DNA of 64,000 nt from Gemmatimonadales bacterium (GCA_009838765.1 VXQX01000068.1:32302-96301); one strand, 5' to 3'. Counted from the first letter of the stretch, positions 47,178-55,517 are shown. Translations and numbers: made by a program. The notes: generated from the letters alone by a model not told the origin.

Positions 47178-47981
47178 ATGGCGCACGGAAAATACCTGAC
47201 CTATTCCGGATACCTGCACCTCGACGAGCTGCTGTCGCTCCAGGTGGAGCGATCGGGCGAGGACGGGGACTGCGAACACGATGAGATGCTGTTCATCATC
47301 ATCCACCAGGTGTACGAGCTGTGGTTCAAGCAGCTCCTGCACGAACTCGAGTTCGCGCGCGACCGGATGGGCGCGGACGACATGCCGCGGCTCCTGCACA
47401 CGATGCAGCGCATTCTCACGATCCTGAAGGTCCAGGTCGCCCAGCTCGACATCCTGGAGACGATGCGTCCGCTGGAGTTCCTCGCCTTCCGGCAGCGGCT
47501 GGAGGAGGCGAGCGGCCTGCAGTCGTACCAGTTCCGCGAACTCGAATTCATCCTCGGCCACAAGCGCACGGACGTCTTCGACCGGTACCCGGAAGGAAGC
47601 GACGCACGTCGGCGGATCGAGTCCCGCTACGAGGAGCCGTCGCTGTGGACCGCGTTTCTTCGTTTCCTCCACGCGCGCGGGTACGCGATCCCCGCGGAGG
47701 ACCTGGAGCGGGATGTCACGGCGCCGACCGAGCCGTCCGCGGGCGTACGGGCCGCCCTCATCCGCCTGTACCGGGCGGACCCGCAACTCGTCCAGCTGTG
47801 CGAGCGGTTCGTGGATCTCGACGAGGGACTCCAGGAGTGGCGCTACCGGCATGTGAAGATGGTGGAGCGCACGATCGGGGCGCGGCCGGGCACCGGCCAG
47901 ACGGGGGGCGCCGCCTATCTCCGGAAGTCGCTGAACCGCCCCGTGTTTCCCGACCTGTGGGCGATCCGCACCGACCTGTGA
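47178..47981 (+). CDS. kynA: Tryptophan 2,3-dioxygenase
   Basis: 267 residues from ATG 47178, with GGGGAG upstream. It is a haem enzyme that opens the indole ring of L-tryptophan with O2 to give N-formyl-L-kynurenine. The family signatures are H-D-E-M-L-F-I-I-I-H-Q-V-Y-E-L-W-F-K-Q, the S-Y-Q-F-R-E-L-E-F segment, and the haem-ligand region W-R-Y-R-H-V-K-M-V-E-R. The substrate-carboxylate loop is G-T-G-Q-T-G-G where the usual form is G-T-G-G-S-S-G. It is the next-to-last gene of the operon and overlaps kynureninase by four bases, fixing the upper part of the pathway as tryptophan degradation. Confidence 0.96.
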   Translation: MAHGKYLTYSGYLHLDELLSLQVERSGEDGDCEHDEMLFIIIHQVYELWFKQLLHELEFARDRMGADDMPRLLHTMQRILTILKVQVAQLDILETMRPLEFLAFRQRLEEASGLQSYQFRELEFILGHKRTDVFDRYPEGSDARRRIESRYEEPSLWTAFLRFLHARGYAIPAEDLERDVTAPTEPSAGVRAALIRLYRADPQLVQLCERFVDLDEGLQEWRYRHVKMVERTIGARPGTGQTGGAAYLRKSLNRPVFPDLWAIRTDL

Positions 47982-49201
47982 CCAGACACGGCACCCGCCT
48001 GGCGCCGGAGGATCTGTACCGGGAGCCGAACGCGCTGGCCCCGTGCTACTCCCGCTTCCGGGTCGCGGAGCGGCTGCTCCTCACGGGCCATTCTCACCAG
48101 GCGTGGCCCGACTGCGGTTTCGCGGGACAGCTCCGGGCCTGGGAGGACGCCGCCCGCCTGGTGGACGGAAAGTGGGAGGAGGCGTTCGCCCGCGGGAATC
48201 GGGTCCGCGCCGGGTACGCCGAACTCCTCGGACGCCCGGGGCGTCCGGACGACGGGGACTGCGCCCTGGGCTCGAACACGCACGAACTCGTTGTCCGCTT
48301 TCTCTCCGCCCTGCCGCTGCGGGCGCGGCCGCGACTCGTGACGACGGCAGGGGAGTTCCACTCCATCCGGCGCCAGCTCGACCGGCTGGAGGAGGAGGGA
48401 CTCGCCATCGTTCGCGTGCCCGTGGACCCGATCGACTCGCTCCCCGAGCGGCTCCGTCTCGCGACGGACGATGAGACGGCGGGCGTGCTGGTCTCCGCCG
48501 TCCTCTACCGCGACGCCCGCATCGTCGGCGGGCTCGACCGCATCGCGCGCCGCTGCGAACGGGTCGGGGCCGAACTGCTCGTGGACGCCTACCATGCACT
48601 GAACGCCATTCCCTTCGATCTCTCGAGCCTGGGGCTCGAACGCGCGTTCGTCGTGGGGGGCGGGTACAAGTACTGCCAGCTCGGCGAGGGAAACTGCTTC
48701 CTGCGGGTACCTCCCGACTGCCGGCTACGCCCCGCCGTCACCGGATGGTTCGCCGAGTTCTCCGCGCTTCAGGGAGGGGATGACGCGGGGCGGGTGGAGT
48801 ACGGACCGGGAGCGGAGCGATTCGCCGGCAGCACCTACGACCCGACGAGCCACTATCGGGCAGCCGAAGTGTTCGACTTCTTCCGGGACCGGGGACTCGC
48901 CCCGGAGTTTCTGCGCGCGGTGAGCCGGCACCAGATGGACCGGCTGGCCGCGGGTTTCGATGCGCTCGACCTGGACCCGGGACTGATCGACCGCGACCGG
49001 GAGACGCCGCCCGATGCGGTGGGCGGCTTCCTCGCGCTCCGGACGCCGCGGGCACGGGACTTCCACGAGGCGCTCGCGGCCCGGGGCGTGGCGACGGACT
49101 ACCGCGACAACCTGTTGCGGTTCGGTCCGGCCCCCTATCTCAGCGACCGCCAACTGGACGATACGCTGGCCGCCCTGGGTGAGAGCTCCGGTCTATTGTA
49201 G
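47978..49201 (+). CDS. kynU: Kynureninase
   Basis: 407 residues from GTG 47978. A PLP fold-type I enzyme that cleaves kynurenine to anthranilate and alanine. The N-terminal G-H-S-H-Q-A-W-P-D, the PLP-binding L-V-D-A-Y-H-A-L-N (Asp to the pyridine nitrogen), and the Schiff-base lysine Lys231 in G-G-G-Y-K-Y-C-Q-L-G-E-G-N are visible. The last motif is shared by kynureninases and close class V aminotransferase relatives, so the exact call rests partly on its overlap with the tryptophan dioxygenase gene. Its stop overlaps by nine bases the convergent Cys-rich peptide gene. Confidence 0.9.
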   Translation: MTRHGTRLAPEDLYREPNALAPCYSRFRVAERLLLTGHSHQAWPDCGFAGQLRAWEDAARLVDGKWEEAFARGNRVRAGYAELLGRPGRPDDGDCALGSNTHELVVRFLSALPLRARPRLVTTAGEFHSIRRQLDRLEEEGLAIVRVPVDPIDSLPERLRLATDDETAGVLVSAVLYRDARIVGGLDRIARRCERVGAELLVDAYHALNAIPFDLSSLGLERAFVVGGGYKYCQLGEGNCFLRVPPDCRLRPAVTGWFAEFSALQGGDDAGRVEYGPGAERFAGSTYDPTSHYRAAEVFDFFRDRGLAPEFLRAVSRHQMDRLAAGFDALDLDPGLIDRDRETPPDAVGGFLALRTPRARDFHEALAARGVATDYRDNLLRFGPAPYLSDRQLDDTLAALGESSGLL

Positions 49202-49477
49202 CTGCGGCGATCTGCAGAGTCTTCTCTCGCAAAACTCGGTGCCGTCGTCGCAGTACGGCGACCCCATGTACGCACCACCGTGACAGTAAAAGTCGCCGTC
49301 AGTATCGCCGCAAGCACAGCATCTGGCTGTCGGCGAACTGCTGCACGCGGCCCCGCTCGAGCCGAGTGCGGGGGAGGGAGCCGGCAGCATCACGATCGCC
49401 ATCAGTCCCGCGGCGATCACGGAGGCAAGCACGAAGAAACGCCGACTCTCGCGACAGGCGCTCTGTTTGTCTCTCAT
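49193..49477 (-). CDS. Secreted eight-cysteine small protein, copy 1
   Basis: 94 residues from ATG 49477. An arginine-rich N-terminus, a hydrophobic helix (F-V-L-A-S-V-I-A-A-G-L-M-A-I-V-M-L) and P-A-L-G form a signal peptide; the mature part is about 50 residues. It has eight cysteines with spacing C-x7-CC-x-C-x8-C-x10-C-x6-C-x4-C and the conserved string G-G-A-Y-M-G. The second copy at 50693 has the same pattern. I recognise no family. It is the last gene of a four-gene module with a beta-propeller lipoprotein and a membrane thioredoxin-fold protein, so a disulfide-bonded exported peptide is likely. Its role is unknown. Confidence 0.78.
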   Translation of the reverse strand: MRDKQSACRESRRFFVLASVIAAGLMAIVMLPAPSPALGSSGAACSSSPTARCCACGDTDGDFYCHGGAYMGSPYCDDGTEFCERRLCRSPQLQ

Positions 49478-49526
49478 GGTACACCCACCTTGTCAAGATA
49501 AGCGTGGAACACATCTCCGCCACGAC

Positions 49527-50621
49527 TCAGCGCGGCCGGAGCACGATCTCGCTTACTACCGGGTATGGTCGGACCCTTTCGGCCAAGAGAAAAACCGTGT
49601 CGCCCCTAAAGGCGCCCATGGGCGCCCGTAGTACGGACGACGTGTCCATGATCGACCGTCGCATCAGCAGGGCTCCGTCGTACGCGCGTGCTTCAAGGGT
49701 CACGGACGATGCACGGATGTCCGCCATGTTTCCCGTAAAGTCGTCCGGATCCACGGTCACGGCGCGGAAAAGGGCGAGCGAGCGACCACAGGCAACGTCG
49801 ATTCTGGCCGGTCCCGGCACCCATGCCCCGCCCGATGCGAGCGTGGGAGGCAGATCCAGCGATGTCAGAAAATGAAACCGTTCTTCGCCGGTATCGGATA
49901 CGAGTCCAACACCTTCAAGCGCCCATTCACTTGTCGCGACGATGGTAGGCGACCGGCCGTTGGGCTCAACGCAAGCCGCCATGTGCCTGATCCAGCCGTC
50001 CGAGCGCAGGGCGATAAGCGGAGCCTCCACCAAGGACCTGCGAAACGCTCCCGTGCGACTGTCGACCAGCGCCACGCTGGCGTGGTCGACCGACTCGGTG
50101 GCGATCACCAGCGTCGAGTCGTCCAGCACGGCCAGATGCGAAAGGGTCACCCCCCGCCCGCCCACGATCTCCAGCGGTACCCGCCTCGTCTCATGGCCCG
50201 TCTCATCCAACACGACGACGGCGCCGTGGCCCTGATCGTACACGAAGAGGGAATCGCCGAATGCGTCAATGATTCGGATCATGCGGAATTCGCCGGGGCC
50301 ATCGCCACAGCGACCCAGCTTCCGGCGCAAACGACCGTCAGGTCGCGCGATCACTGTAAGGTTGCAGGCGTACAGATCCGCTACAACGAGACTGCCATCC
50401 GCGAGAACCGTCGCGTCGACAGGGGCGCCGAAGGATATCTCTCCGGACAGACTACCGTATTCTCGGAGCGATACGGCAACCCACGAGGAATCCGCCTCCG
50501 CCGTCTCGGCCCTCACCTCGCTCAAGCCGGGCATCAGCCACGCATGGTTGTCCTCGCCACACCCTAGAACCATGAAACACGCCAGCGGCAGCCGCCAAGC
50601 GCGGAAGCGCCGAGTCCTCAT
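49527..50621 (-). CDS. Six-bladed beta-propeller lipoprotein
   Basis: 364 residues from ATG 50621; the signal peptide ends in the lipobox M-V-L-G-C. The mature part has repeated blade motifs of the NHL/TolB-like type: P-V-D-A-T-V-L-A-D-G-S-L-V-V-A-D, then G-R-C-G-D-G-P-G-E-F, and D-S-L-F-V-Y-D-Q. The G-D-G-P-G-E-F string is typical of a beta-propeller family common in Gemmatimonadota and Bacteroidota. Such proteins bind peptides or other ligands at the cell surface. It lies between two Cys-rich peptide genes (49 and 71 bases away), so it may bind or retain those peptides. An enzymatic role is not indicated. Confidence 0.82.
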   Translation of the reverse strand: MRTRRFRAWRLPLACFMVLGCGEDNHAWLMPGLSEVRAETAEADSSWVAVSLREYGSLSGEISFGAPVDATVLADGSLVVADLYACNLTVIARPDGRLRRKLGRCGDGPGEFRMIRIIDAFGDSLFVYDQGHGAVVVLDETGHETRRVPLEIVGGRGVTLSHLAVLDDSTLVIATESVDHASVALVDSRTGAFRRSLVEAPLIALRSDGWIRHMAACVEPNGRSPTIVATSEWALEGVGLVSDTGEERFHFLTSLDLPPTLASGGAWVPGPARIDVACGRSLALFRAVTVDPDDFTGNMADIRASSVTLEARAYDGALLMRRSIMDTSSVLRAPMGAFRGDTVFLLAERVRPYPVVSEIVLRPR

Positions 50622-50692
50622 GAAACTGCTACGCAACTCCGCCGGGGGCCCGACGAATGGCGACCGAAGGGACGAGAGCACCTGCTGTCCCC

Positions 50693-50941
50693 CTACTGGA
50701 TCCACATGCAGGCCGGGTTATCCGGGCACGAGGAGCCACTGCACGATACCGCTCCGATGTAGGCTCCACCCTTGCAGAATGGCTCCCCGTCCTGCTCGCC
50801 GCAGGTGCAGCACTTCGTCGTAGGGCCCGCCTGGCACGCCATACTCATCGCCTGCAGCGACGGAATCGGCGGGACCGTCACCGCCACCAGCGCTGCTGCG
50901 ATCAACGCAAGGGCGAAGGATGCAACGTGTCTTGTCGGCAT
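50693..50941 (-). CDS. Secreted eight-cysteine small protein, copy 2
   Basis: 82 residues from ATG 50941. The signal peptide (F-A-L-A-L-I-A-A-A-L-V-A-V) probably ends after S-L-Q-A. The mature ~50 residues carry eight cysteines spaced C-x7-CC-x-C-x8-C-x10-C-x4-C-x5-C, sharing K/R-C-C-x-C-G, D-G, C-x-G-G-A-Y-x-G with copy 1 at 49193. The gene starts six bases after the thioredoxin-fold gene stop, and its ribosome site lies within that stop region, so the two are co-translated. The even cysteine number and export suggest four disulfides. No family was recognised. Confidence 0.78.
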   Translation of the reverse strand: MPTRHVASFALALIAAALVAVTVPPIPSLQAMSMACQAGPTTKCCTCGEQDGEPFCKGGAYIGAVSCSGSSCPDNPACMWIQ

Positions 50942-50947
50942 GGGAGG

Positions 50948-51616
50948 TTACCTTTCGTTCAGAGTCAGTTCTTCAACGGGGCCAATTGAAGTCACGATCG
51001 GCGCCGCCGGATCGAATTCAAACGAACTCAGCGCGCGCAAACCGTCGGCGCCGACGCCGACGCCGGTGAACTCACCTCCCTCAACCACGAACCACACGGG
51101 GGTGACACCGCGAGGCGTACCGACGGACCACCAGCCGTCACGGGGGGTCACGACTCGGAGTAACTTCGACTTCTCGGCACCGTACGCCCGACGCCAGCGG
51201 GATCCGTTGCGAGGATCGGTATCGAGCAGAAACACTTCCCGTTTCGGCGACATCTCGCGAAGGGCAAGTGCTGCTTCCACAGCCGCCTCCGACCACGGGC
51301 AGTCCCAGTCCACTACCAGGAAAATCCCATCGGTCGGCCATTCCCAGTTGAGTTCGATGTTGGTGGTTTCGGATACCCATTCCGAGGCTTCCATGAATTG
51401 CGGCGTAAACGCCTGGGCGGGGCGGTGGAGGAAGCCGGCTTCGTAAGCTCGCAAGGTGCCCGTCAACCGTGTCTGCTCCGTTTGCAGCTCCTGGGCCCGC
51501 ACGACGATTTCGTTCGCGAATGTCCGCAAGACGCTAAAGCGGTATCCAGTCCAGGCGACCGCAAGTACGAGTACGCCCCACCCAATCCAGCGGAGGATAC
51601 CTGATCGAAGCTTCAT
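50948..51616 (-). CDS. Membrane-anchored thioredoxin-fold protein with a single-cysteine motif
   Basis: 222 residues from ATG 51616, with GGGAG six bases upstream (an in-frame ATG at 51631 is the alternative). One N-terminal membrane helix (W-I-G-W-G-V-L-V-L-A-V-A-W) is followed by a ~30-residue helix with coiled-coil character and a periplasmic domain resembling redoxins: a beta-strand F-L-V-V-D-W-D-C-P-W-S with a lone cysteine in C-x2-S form, a T-P-V-W-F cis-proline segment, and a final strand. A single-cysteine site points to isomerase, sensor or mixed-disulfide chemistry rather than classical oxidation. It heads the module and may handle the Cys-rich peptides. Family assignment is by fold pattern only. 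Confidence 0.65.
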   Translation of the reverse strand: MKLRSGILRWIGWGVLVLAVAWTGYRFSVLRTFANEIVVRAQELQTEQTRLTGTLRAYEAGFLHRPAQAFTPQFMEASEWVSETTNIELNWEWPTDGIFLVVDWDCPWSEAAVEAALALREMSPKREVFLLDTDPRNGSRWRRAYGAEKSKLLRVVTPRDGWWSVGTPRGVTPVWFVVEGGEFTGVGVGADGLRALSSFEFDPAAPIVTSIGPVEELTLNER

Positions 51617-51887
51617 CGCGTTCTCCCGCATTTGGGACGTGCCACCCTTTGTGACGCCTGACCGTCGACTGCAGCCTGGAAGCTCCAGAGCCTCCGGCGG
51701 CCGTGGCCGTCTACGCCCTCGACGCCCCCGACTCGTACGTTCCAAGCGTGACGCTGCTCATGAATCTAGGAGTGCGCCGACGGCTCGAAAGCGGCAGAAT
51801 CGGTGACTTTGTGACGAAATCGGTGCAAAAGAGGCGTCGGCGATCCCTGCCCGGAACCAGAGTGGATGCCCGTGGCGAGAATCAGGG

Positions 51888-52592
51888 TCAGCCGTCAGCC
51901 GCGCGGCGCTCGGCCCACACCAGATCGTCGGGGACGTCGACACCGCGCGTCGCCGCCTGCAGGTCCACGCCGGGGGGAAAGTCGCCGGCCCGCACCGGGC
52001 GAAGGCGCAGGCGATCGAGGAAGCTCATCATCGAGGGGGACGGGTCGCCGGACGCGGCGGAGCGCGCCACGAGCCGCGCGGCCCGCCGGCCGACCTCCCG
52101 CCGGTAGGCGGCGCACAGCGGCTGGGCCCGGCCGCGCGCGTGCGGCACGACCGCGTCCAGGTCGGCGTCGCCCTCGAGTTCGCGGCTCAGGCAGTCGACG
52201 AGATCCGGCGTGACGAAGGGAAGGTCGCCGGCCAGCACGATGCAGATCGCGCCCCGCGCCGTGTTCAGCCCTGAGGCCACGCCGGCGAGCGGGCCGAGGT
52301 CGGGCACCGGGTCGGGCACAGCGACGAGGGCGCGGCCCTTCGCGCTCCGGAACGCGACCGAGCCGGGCGGTCGCGCGCGATCCGCGTCGGAGTCCCAGCC
52401 TTCCGCGGCGAGGGCGCGCCGGAAGGGCGGAACCTCGCGCACCGCGAGGACCACGTCCGAGATCTGCTCAGTGGCTTCCAGGATCCGCGACAGCACGGTG
52501 CGGCCGCCGATCTCGACCAGCGGTTTGTCGCGGCCGAGGCGGCGGGAACGTCCGCCGGCCACCACGACGAGCGACCTCTCCGGCCCGCTCAC
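51888..52592 (-). CDS. mobA: Molybdenum cofactor guanylyltransferase
   Basis: 234 residues from GTG 52592, overlapping the upstream ArsC-like stop as GTGA. The nucleotidyltransferase signature V-A-G-G-R-S-R-R-L-G-R-D-K-P-L at the N-terminus binds GTP, and V-L-A-G-D-L-P-F carries the Mg-binding aspartate. MobA joins GMP to molybdopterin to form the bis-MGD cofactor. The C-terminal H-A-R-G-R-A-Q-P-L-C-A segment is the family's Q-P-L motif. No molybdoenzyme is encoded in the window, and a link to the phosphatase gene is not apparent beyond co-transcription. Confidence 0.9.
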   Translation of the reverse strand: MSGPERSLVVVAGGRSRRLGRDKPLVEIGGRTVLSRILEATEQISDVVLAVREVPPFRRALAAEGWDSDADRARPPGSVAFRSAKGRALVAVPDPVPDLGPLAGVASGLNTARGAICIVLAGDLPFVTPDLVDCLSRELEGDADLDAVVPHARGRAQPLCAAYRREVGRRAARLVARSAASGDPSPSMMSFLDRLRLRPVRAGDFPPGVDLQAATRGVDVPDDLVWAERRAADG

Positions 52593-53041
52593 GCTCCGGG
52601 AGGCCCCCCGGCGCCCGCCGCCCTCGCCCCGGGGGCCACGCCGGCCACCCCCAACTCCGCCAGCAACGCGGCCACGCGCCGGCGAATGTCATTCCGAACC
52701 GTGCGGAACTCCTCCGGCGACAGGTCCTTCGGGTCCTCCACCCGCCAGTCCTCCCGCTGCCGCGCGGGCACGTGCGGACACGCGTCGCCGCACCCCATGG
52801 TGACGACCGCATCGAACGGCCCGGGCGACACGTCGTCCAGCCCCTCCGAGCGGTGGACGCCGAGATCGTAGCCCAGCTCCGCCATGGATTCGATCGCCCG
52901 CGGGTTCACCACGCCCGAAGGCCGGGACCCCCCGCTCGACGCCTCCACGCCGTCACCCGCGAGCATGCGGGCGAACGCCTCCGCCATCTGACTCCGGCAG
53001 GAGTTCTCCACGCAGACGAAGAGGAGCCGCGCGCGTTCCAT
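52589..53041 (-). CDS. ArsC-type low-molecular-weight phosphatase, probable arsenate reductase
   Basis: 150 residues from ATG 53041. The P-loop C-x5-R is C10-V-E-N-S-C15-R16, followed by S-Q-M-A-E. Downstream are M-G-C-G-D-A-C-P with two further cysteines and E-D-P-K-D-L-S, matching thioredoxin-coupled arsenate reductases in which three cysteines relay electrons. The enzyme would reduce arsenate to arsenite; activity as a protein-tyrosine phosphatase is the alternative. No ArsB, Acr3 or ArsR gene is adjacent, which weakens the arsenic interpretation. The start lies five bases from the stop of the outer-membrane protein gene. Confidence 0.85.
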   Translation of the reverse strand: MERARLLFVCVENSCRSQMAEAFARMLAGDGVEASSGGSRPSGVVNPRAIESMAELGYDLGVHRSEGLDDVSPGPFDAVVTMGCGDACPHVPARQREDWRVEDPKDLSPEEFRTVRNDIRRRVAALLAELGVAGVAPGARAAGAGGPPGA

Positions 53042-53046
53042 GGCGC

Positions 53047-55377
53047 TCAGCCCCCGAGGACGTTGAACTGCCGGCTGAACTTGACGATCAGCGAGCGGCC
53101 CTGCGGCCCGTGCAGATCCTGGATCCCCTGGATGTCGTTGTAGACGATGAACAGGCCGGTCCCCGCCGTGTTGAGCCATCCGAAGCGCACGTTGGCGGAG
53201 AAGGTGTCGAGCTGGGTCGAGTACTGAACGAGCGACTGCAGGTAGATCCGCGGCGTGAAGAAGTAGCCGAAGTTCACCCCCGCCAGCGTGGCGACGAAAT
53301 CCCCTTCCTCCAACGTCACGTTGTTGTAGTCGAGCCGCAGCGACGTACTGAACGCGGAGCCCGGCCGCACGGTCAACGTCCCGTTCAGGCTGCGGCGCGA
53401 ACCCGACAGGAACTGGCCGATGTTCGCCCCGCTGCGGAAGGAGACCTTCGCCGATTCGTTCGTCCAGAAACGGAGCTGCGTCTCCCACCCGTCGTAGGTC
53501 CCCGCGGGCACGATGATGTCCGTTCCGGGCATCGGGAACGGCTCGTACAGCCCCTCCCGGTTCCAGTTCATGCCGGTGTGGGCCTCCATCCCGTCGTTGA
53601 ACTCCCAGTGGTTGTCGATGTGGAGTCGGGCCGACTCCTCGAACCCCGGCGTCACCCCCGTCTTGTCGCTCCGGAAGGTGAAGTAGGAGATGTGCGGGCG
53701 GATCTCGCGGAAGGTCTCCTCCGGATGGATGTTGTACATGAGGAAGAGCTGGTAGTACTTGTGGCCCGTCCGCCGCAGGAAGCCCACTTCGGGGTTGAAG
53801 TTCTCGCCGAAGTGCTGATACTGGAGGTTCCCCCGCCACTTGCGGGTCGTGAGACCGAAGGTCGCGTCGAACGCCCCGTCCGCGTCCGTCAGGCCGGGGG
53901 TCGCCGTCCTCGCCCCCCAGGCGGTCAACGTCAACGCCTCCCCGAGCCCCAGTTGTCCATCCACCGCGTACGTCCGGTTGTAGTCGCCGGAGGCGTCCCC
54001 GTCGCGGTTGATGAAGGCCGCGCCGATCCGCGACCGGTTCGGCAGCTCGCGCGCCAGGCGCGCAACCGAGTACGCGTTCGCGCCCTGAACGCCCTCGATC
54101 CCATCCGTCCCGATGTGCAGCATCCCGACGTTGAACCCGGCCGCGCGTCCGGAGACGCGGGCGCCGCCCGTGATCGGAACCTGCCGCCCGTTGGCGATTC
54201 CGATCCGGCGGCTGAAGAAGAGATCCGCCCCGCCGCCCCCGACCGCGAAGAAGCCCGCGTTCTCGAGGAAGAACGGGCGCTTCTCGGGGAAGAGCAGGCT
54301 GAAGCGCGTCAGGTTGACCTGCTGGTCGTCCACCTCCACCTGCGCGAAGTCCGTATTGTACGTCGCGTCGAGCGTCATTCCCCGCGTAAGCTGGAGCTTG
54401 GCCTCGCCGCCGAAATCGTAGTTCTGCTCGAACGCCGTCTGTCCGCCCGCGTAATCGCGCGCCGTCGAACCCAGCGCGTACGGCGTGAACGAGCCGAGTC
54501 GCCGGAAGGGAAGCTCGAGCCCCGTCAGGTGGCCCGCGTAGTTGAGCCGATAGAGATTGAACTCGCGGGGGACCGCGGACCAGAACGATTCCTCGTTCCG
54601 GCGCCGGATCTGACGGGAGACGTTGAAGCCCCAGGTCGGATCGGTCCCGTAGCGGAGCGTGTTGAAGGGAATTCGGAACTCCGCGTACCAGCCCTCGCCG
54701 TCGCGGCTCGTCGCGACGTTCCAGGAGCCATCCCAGTTCTTGTTGAAACCGCCGCCGGCCCCGGACTGCATCCGCCGCTGGGTGTTGAAACCGCCCCCCA
54801 GGAAGAAACCGCCCCCGCGGCCCTCGTTGGCGACCTGCCCGTCGTACTCGATGCCCGCCGGCGTCGTCCCGAACACGAAGGCGTTCTGGTAGTCGTGGTA
54901 GGTGTCGAACGCGAGCAGGACGTGGTCGGTCTCGGAGACCTCCGCGTCGCGGATCCGGTCCCCGGGGATGATCGCGGCGGCATCCTCGTCGAAAGCCCAG
55001 ACCCCGACGTAGATCGCCTCGTCGTCGAACACCATGCGCACTTCGGTGCGCTCGGAGGCGGGCTGCCCGTCGAAGGGCTCGCGCTGGATGAAGTCCGTCA
55101 TCACCGGAGCCCCGTTCCAGGCTGCATCGTCCAGGGTTCCATCGACGACGGGAGCCTGCGCCGCGCGCACTGCAAGGCCCTGCAACGGAGCGGACGGCGT
55201 CTCCTCCGGTTCGCCCTCCCCCGGACCGTCCTGCGCACGCAACTCCGGCGCCGGAAGAAAGAGGGCGATGAGACAGGCAATCCCGGAGCCGAGTCGACGG
55301 CAGCCGGGTCGATGGCAGCCGAGTCGATGGCAGCCGAGTCGGCGGACGGGGAGACGATGGTCGCTTCGGAAGCTCAT
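53047..55377 (-). CDS. DUF5916-type outer membrane protein with CBM9-like N-terminal domain
   Basis: 776 residues from ATG 55377 (AGGTG upstream; ATG 55410 is the alternative). A signal peptide follows an odd N-terminus in which R-L-G-C-H repeats three times, encoded by a 15-base tandem repeat. Residues ~60-240 match a carbohydrate-binding family 9-like domain (V-V-D-G-T-L-D-D-A-A-W, then A-F-D-T-Y-H-D-Y-Q-N). The C-terminal ~500 residues are beta-strand-rich with L-L-F-P-E-K-R-P-F-F-L-E-N and a final barrel, as in the DUF5916 family. The family is probably a membrane beta-barrel of unknown substrate. It diverges from the HTH gene at 55518, with a 140-base shared control region. Confidence 0.85.
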   Translation of the reverse strand: MSFRSDHRLPVRRLGCHRLGCHRPGCRRLGSGIACLIALFLPAPELRAQDGPGEGEPEETPSAPLQGLAVRAAQAPVVDGTLDDAAWNGAPVMTDFIQREPFDGQPASERTEVRMVFDDEAIYVGVWAFDEDAAAIIPGDRIRDAEVSETDHVLLAFDTYHDYQNAFVFGTTPAGIEYDGQVANEGRGGGFFLGGGFNTQRRMQSGAGGGFNKNWDGSWNVATSRDGEGWYAEFRIPFNTLRYGTDPTWGFNVSRQIRRRNEESFWSAVPREFNLYRLNYAGHLTGLELPFRRLGSFTPYALGSTARDYAGGQTAFEQNYDFGGEAKLQLTRGMTLDATYNTDFAQVEVDDQQVNLTRFSLLFPEKRPFFLENAGFFAVGGGGADLFFSRRIGIANGRQVPITGGARVSGRAAGFNVGMLHIGTDGIEGVQGANAYSVARLARELPNRSRIGAAFINRDGDASGDYNRTYAVDGQLGLGEALTLTAWGARTATPGLTDADGAFDATFGLTTRKWRGNLQYQHFGENFNPEVGFLRRTGHKYYQLFLMYNIHPEETFREIRPHISYFTFRSDKTGVTPGFEESARLHIDNHWEFNDGMEAHTGMNWNREGLYEPFPMPGTDIIVPAGTYDGWETQLRFWTNESAKVSFRSGANIGQFLSGSRRSLNGTLTVRPGSAFSTSLRLDYNNVTLEEGDFVATLAGVNFGYFFTPRIYLQSLVQYSTQLDTFSANVRFGWLNTAGTGLFIVYNDIQGIQDLHGPQGRSLIVKFSRQFNVLGG
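55291..55345. repeat. 15-base tandem repeat inside a signal-peptide coding region
   Basis: Three near-identical 15-base units, GAGTCGACGGCAGCC, GGGTCGATGGCAGCC and GAGTCGATGGCAGCC, plus a partial fourth. They encode the R-L-G-C-H repeats preceding the hydrophobic core of the DUF5916-type signal peptide. Copy-number change would lengthen the positively charged part by five residues in frame. Confidence 0.8.
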
Positions 55378-55480
55378 GTGGCGAACACCTCGAAGGTTGG
55401 ATCTGCGCATGCCCGGGCTGGACCTGCGCGTGCCTGGCTCGGAAGATAACGCTGAGTCAACACGTACCGGCTCCGCACGG

Positions 55481-55510
55481 TTGCAACAGTGGGCCGCCGA
55501 CCTGTATGTT
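55481..55510 (+). promoter_or_regulatory. Possible promoter of the HTH regulator, giving a leaderless transcript
   Basis: TTGCAA at 55481-55486 and TATGTT at 55505-55510 are separated by 18 bases. A start site 7-8 bases after the -10 box would be at 55517-55518, which is the ATG of the regulator. No Shine-Dalgarno is visible, so a leaderless mRNA is plausible. Both boxes match the sigma-70 consensus at only four of six positions. Confidence 0.35.
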
Positions 55511-55517
55511 CAGATAT

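Noticed and set aside
49193..50941. RiPP cluster built on the Cys-rich peptides
   Set aside because: Both carry Sec-type signal peptides and no maturase, leader peptidase or ABC exporter gene is nearby.
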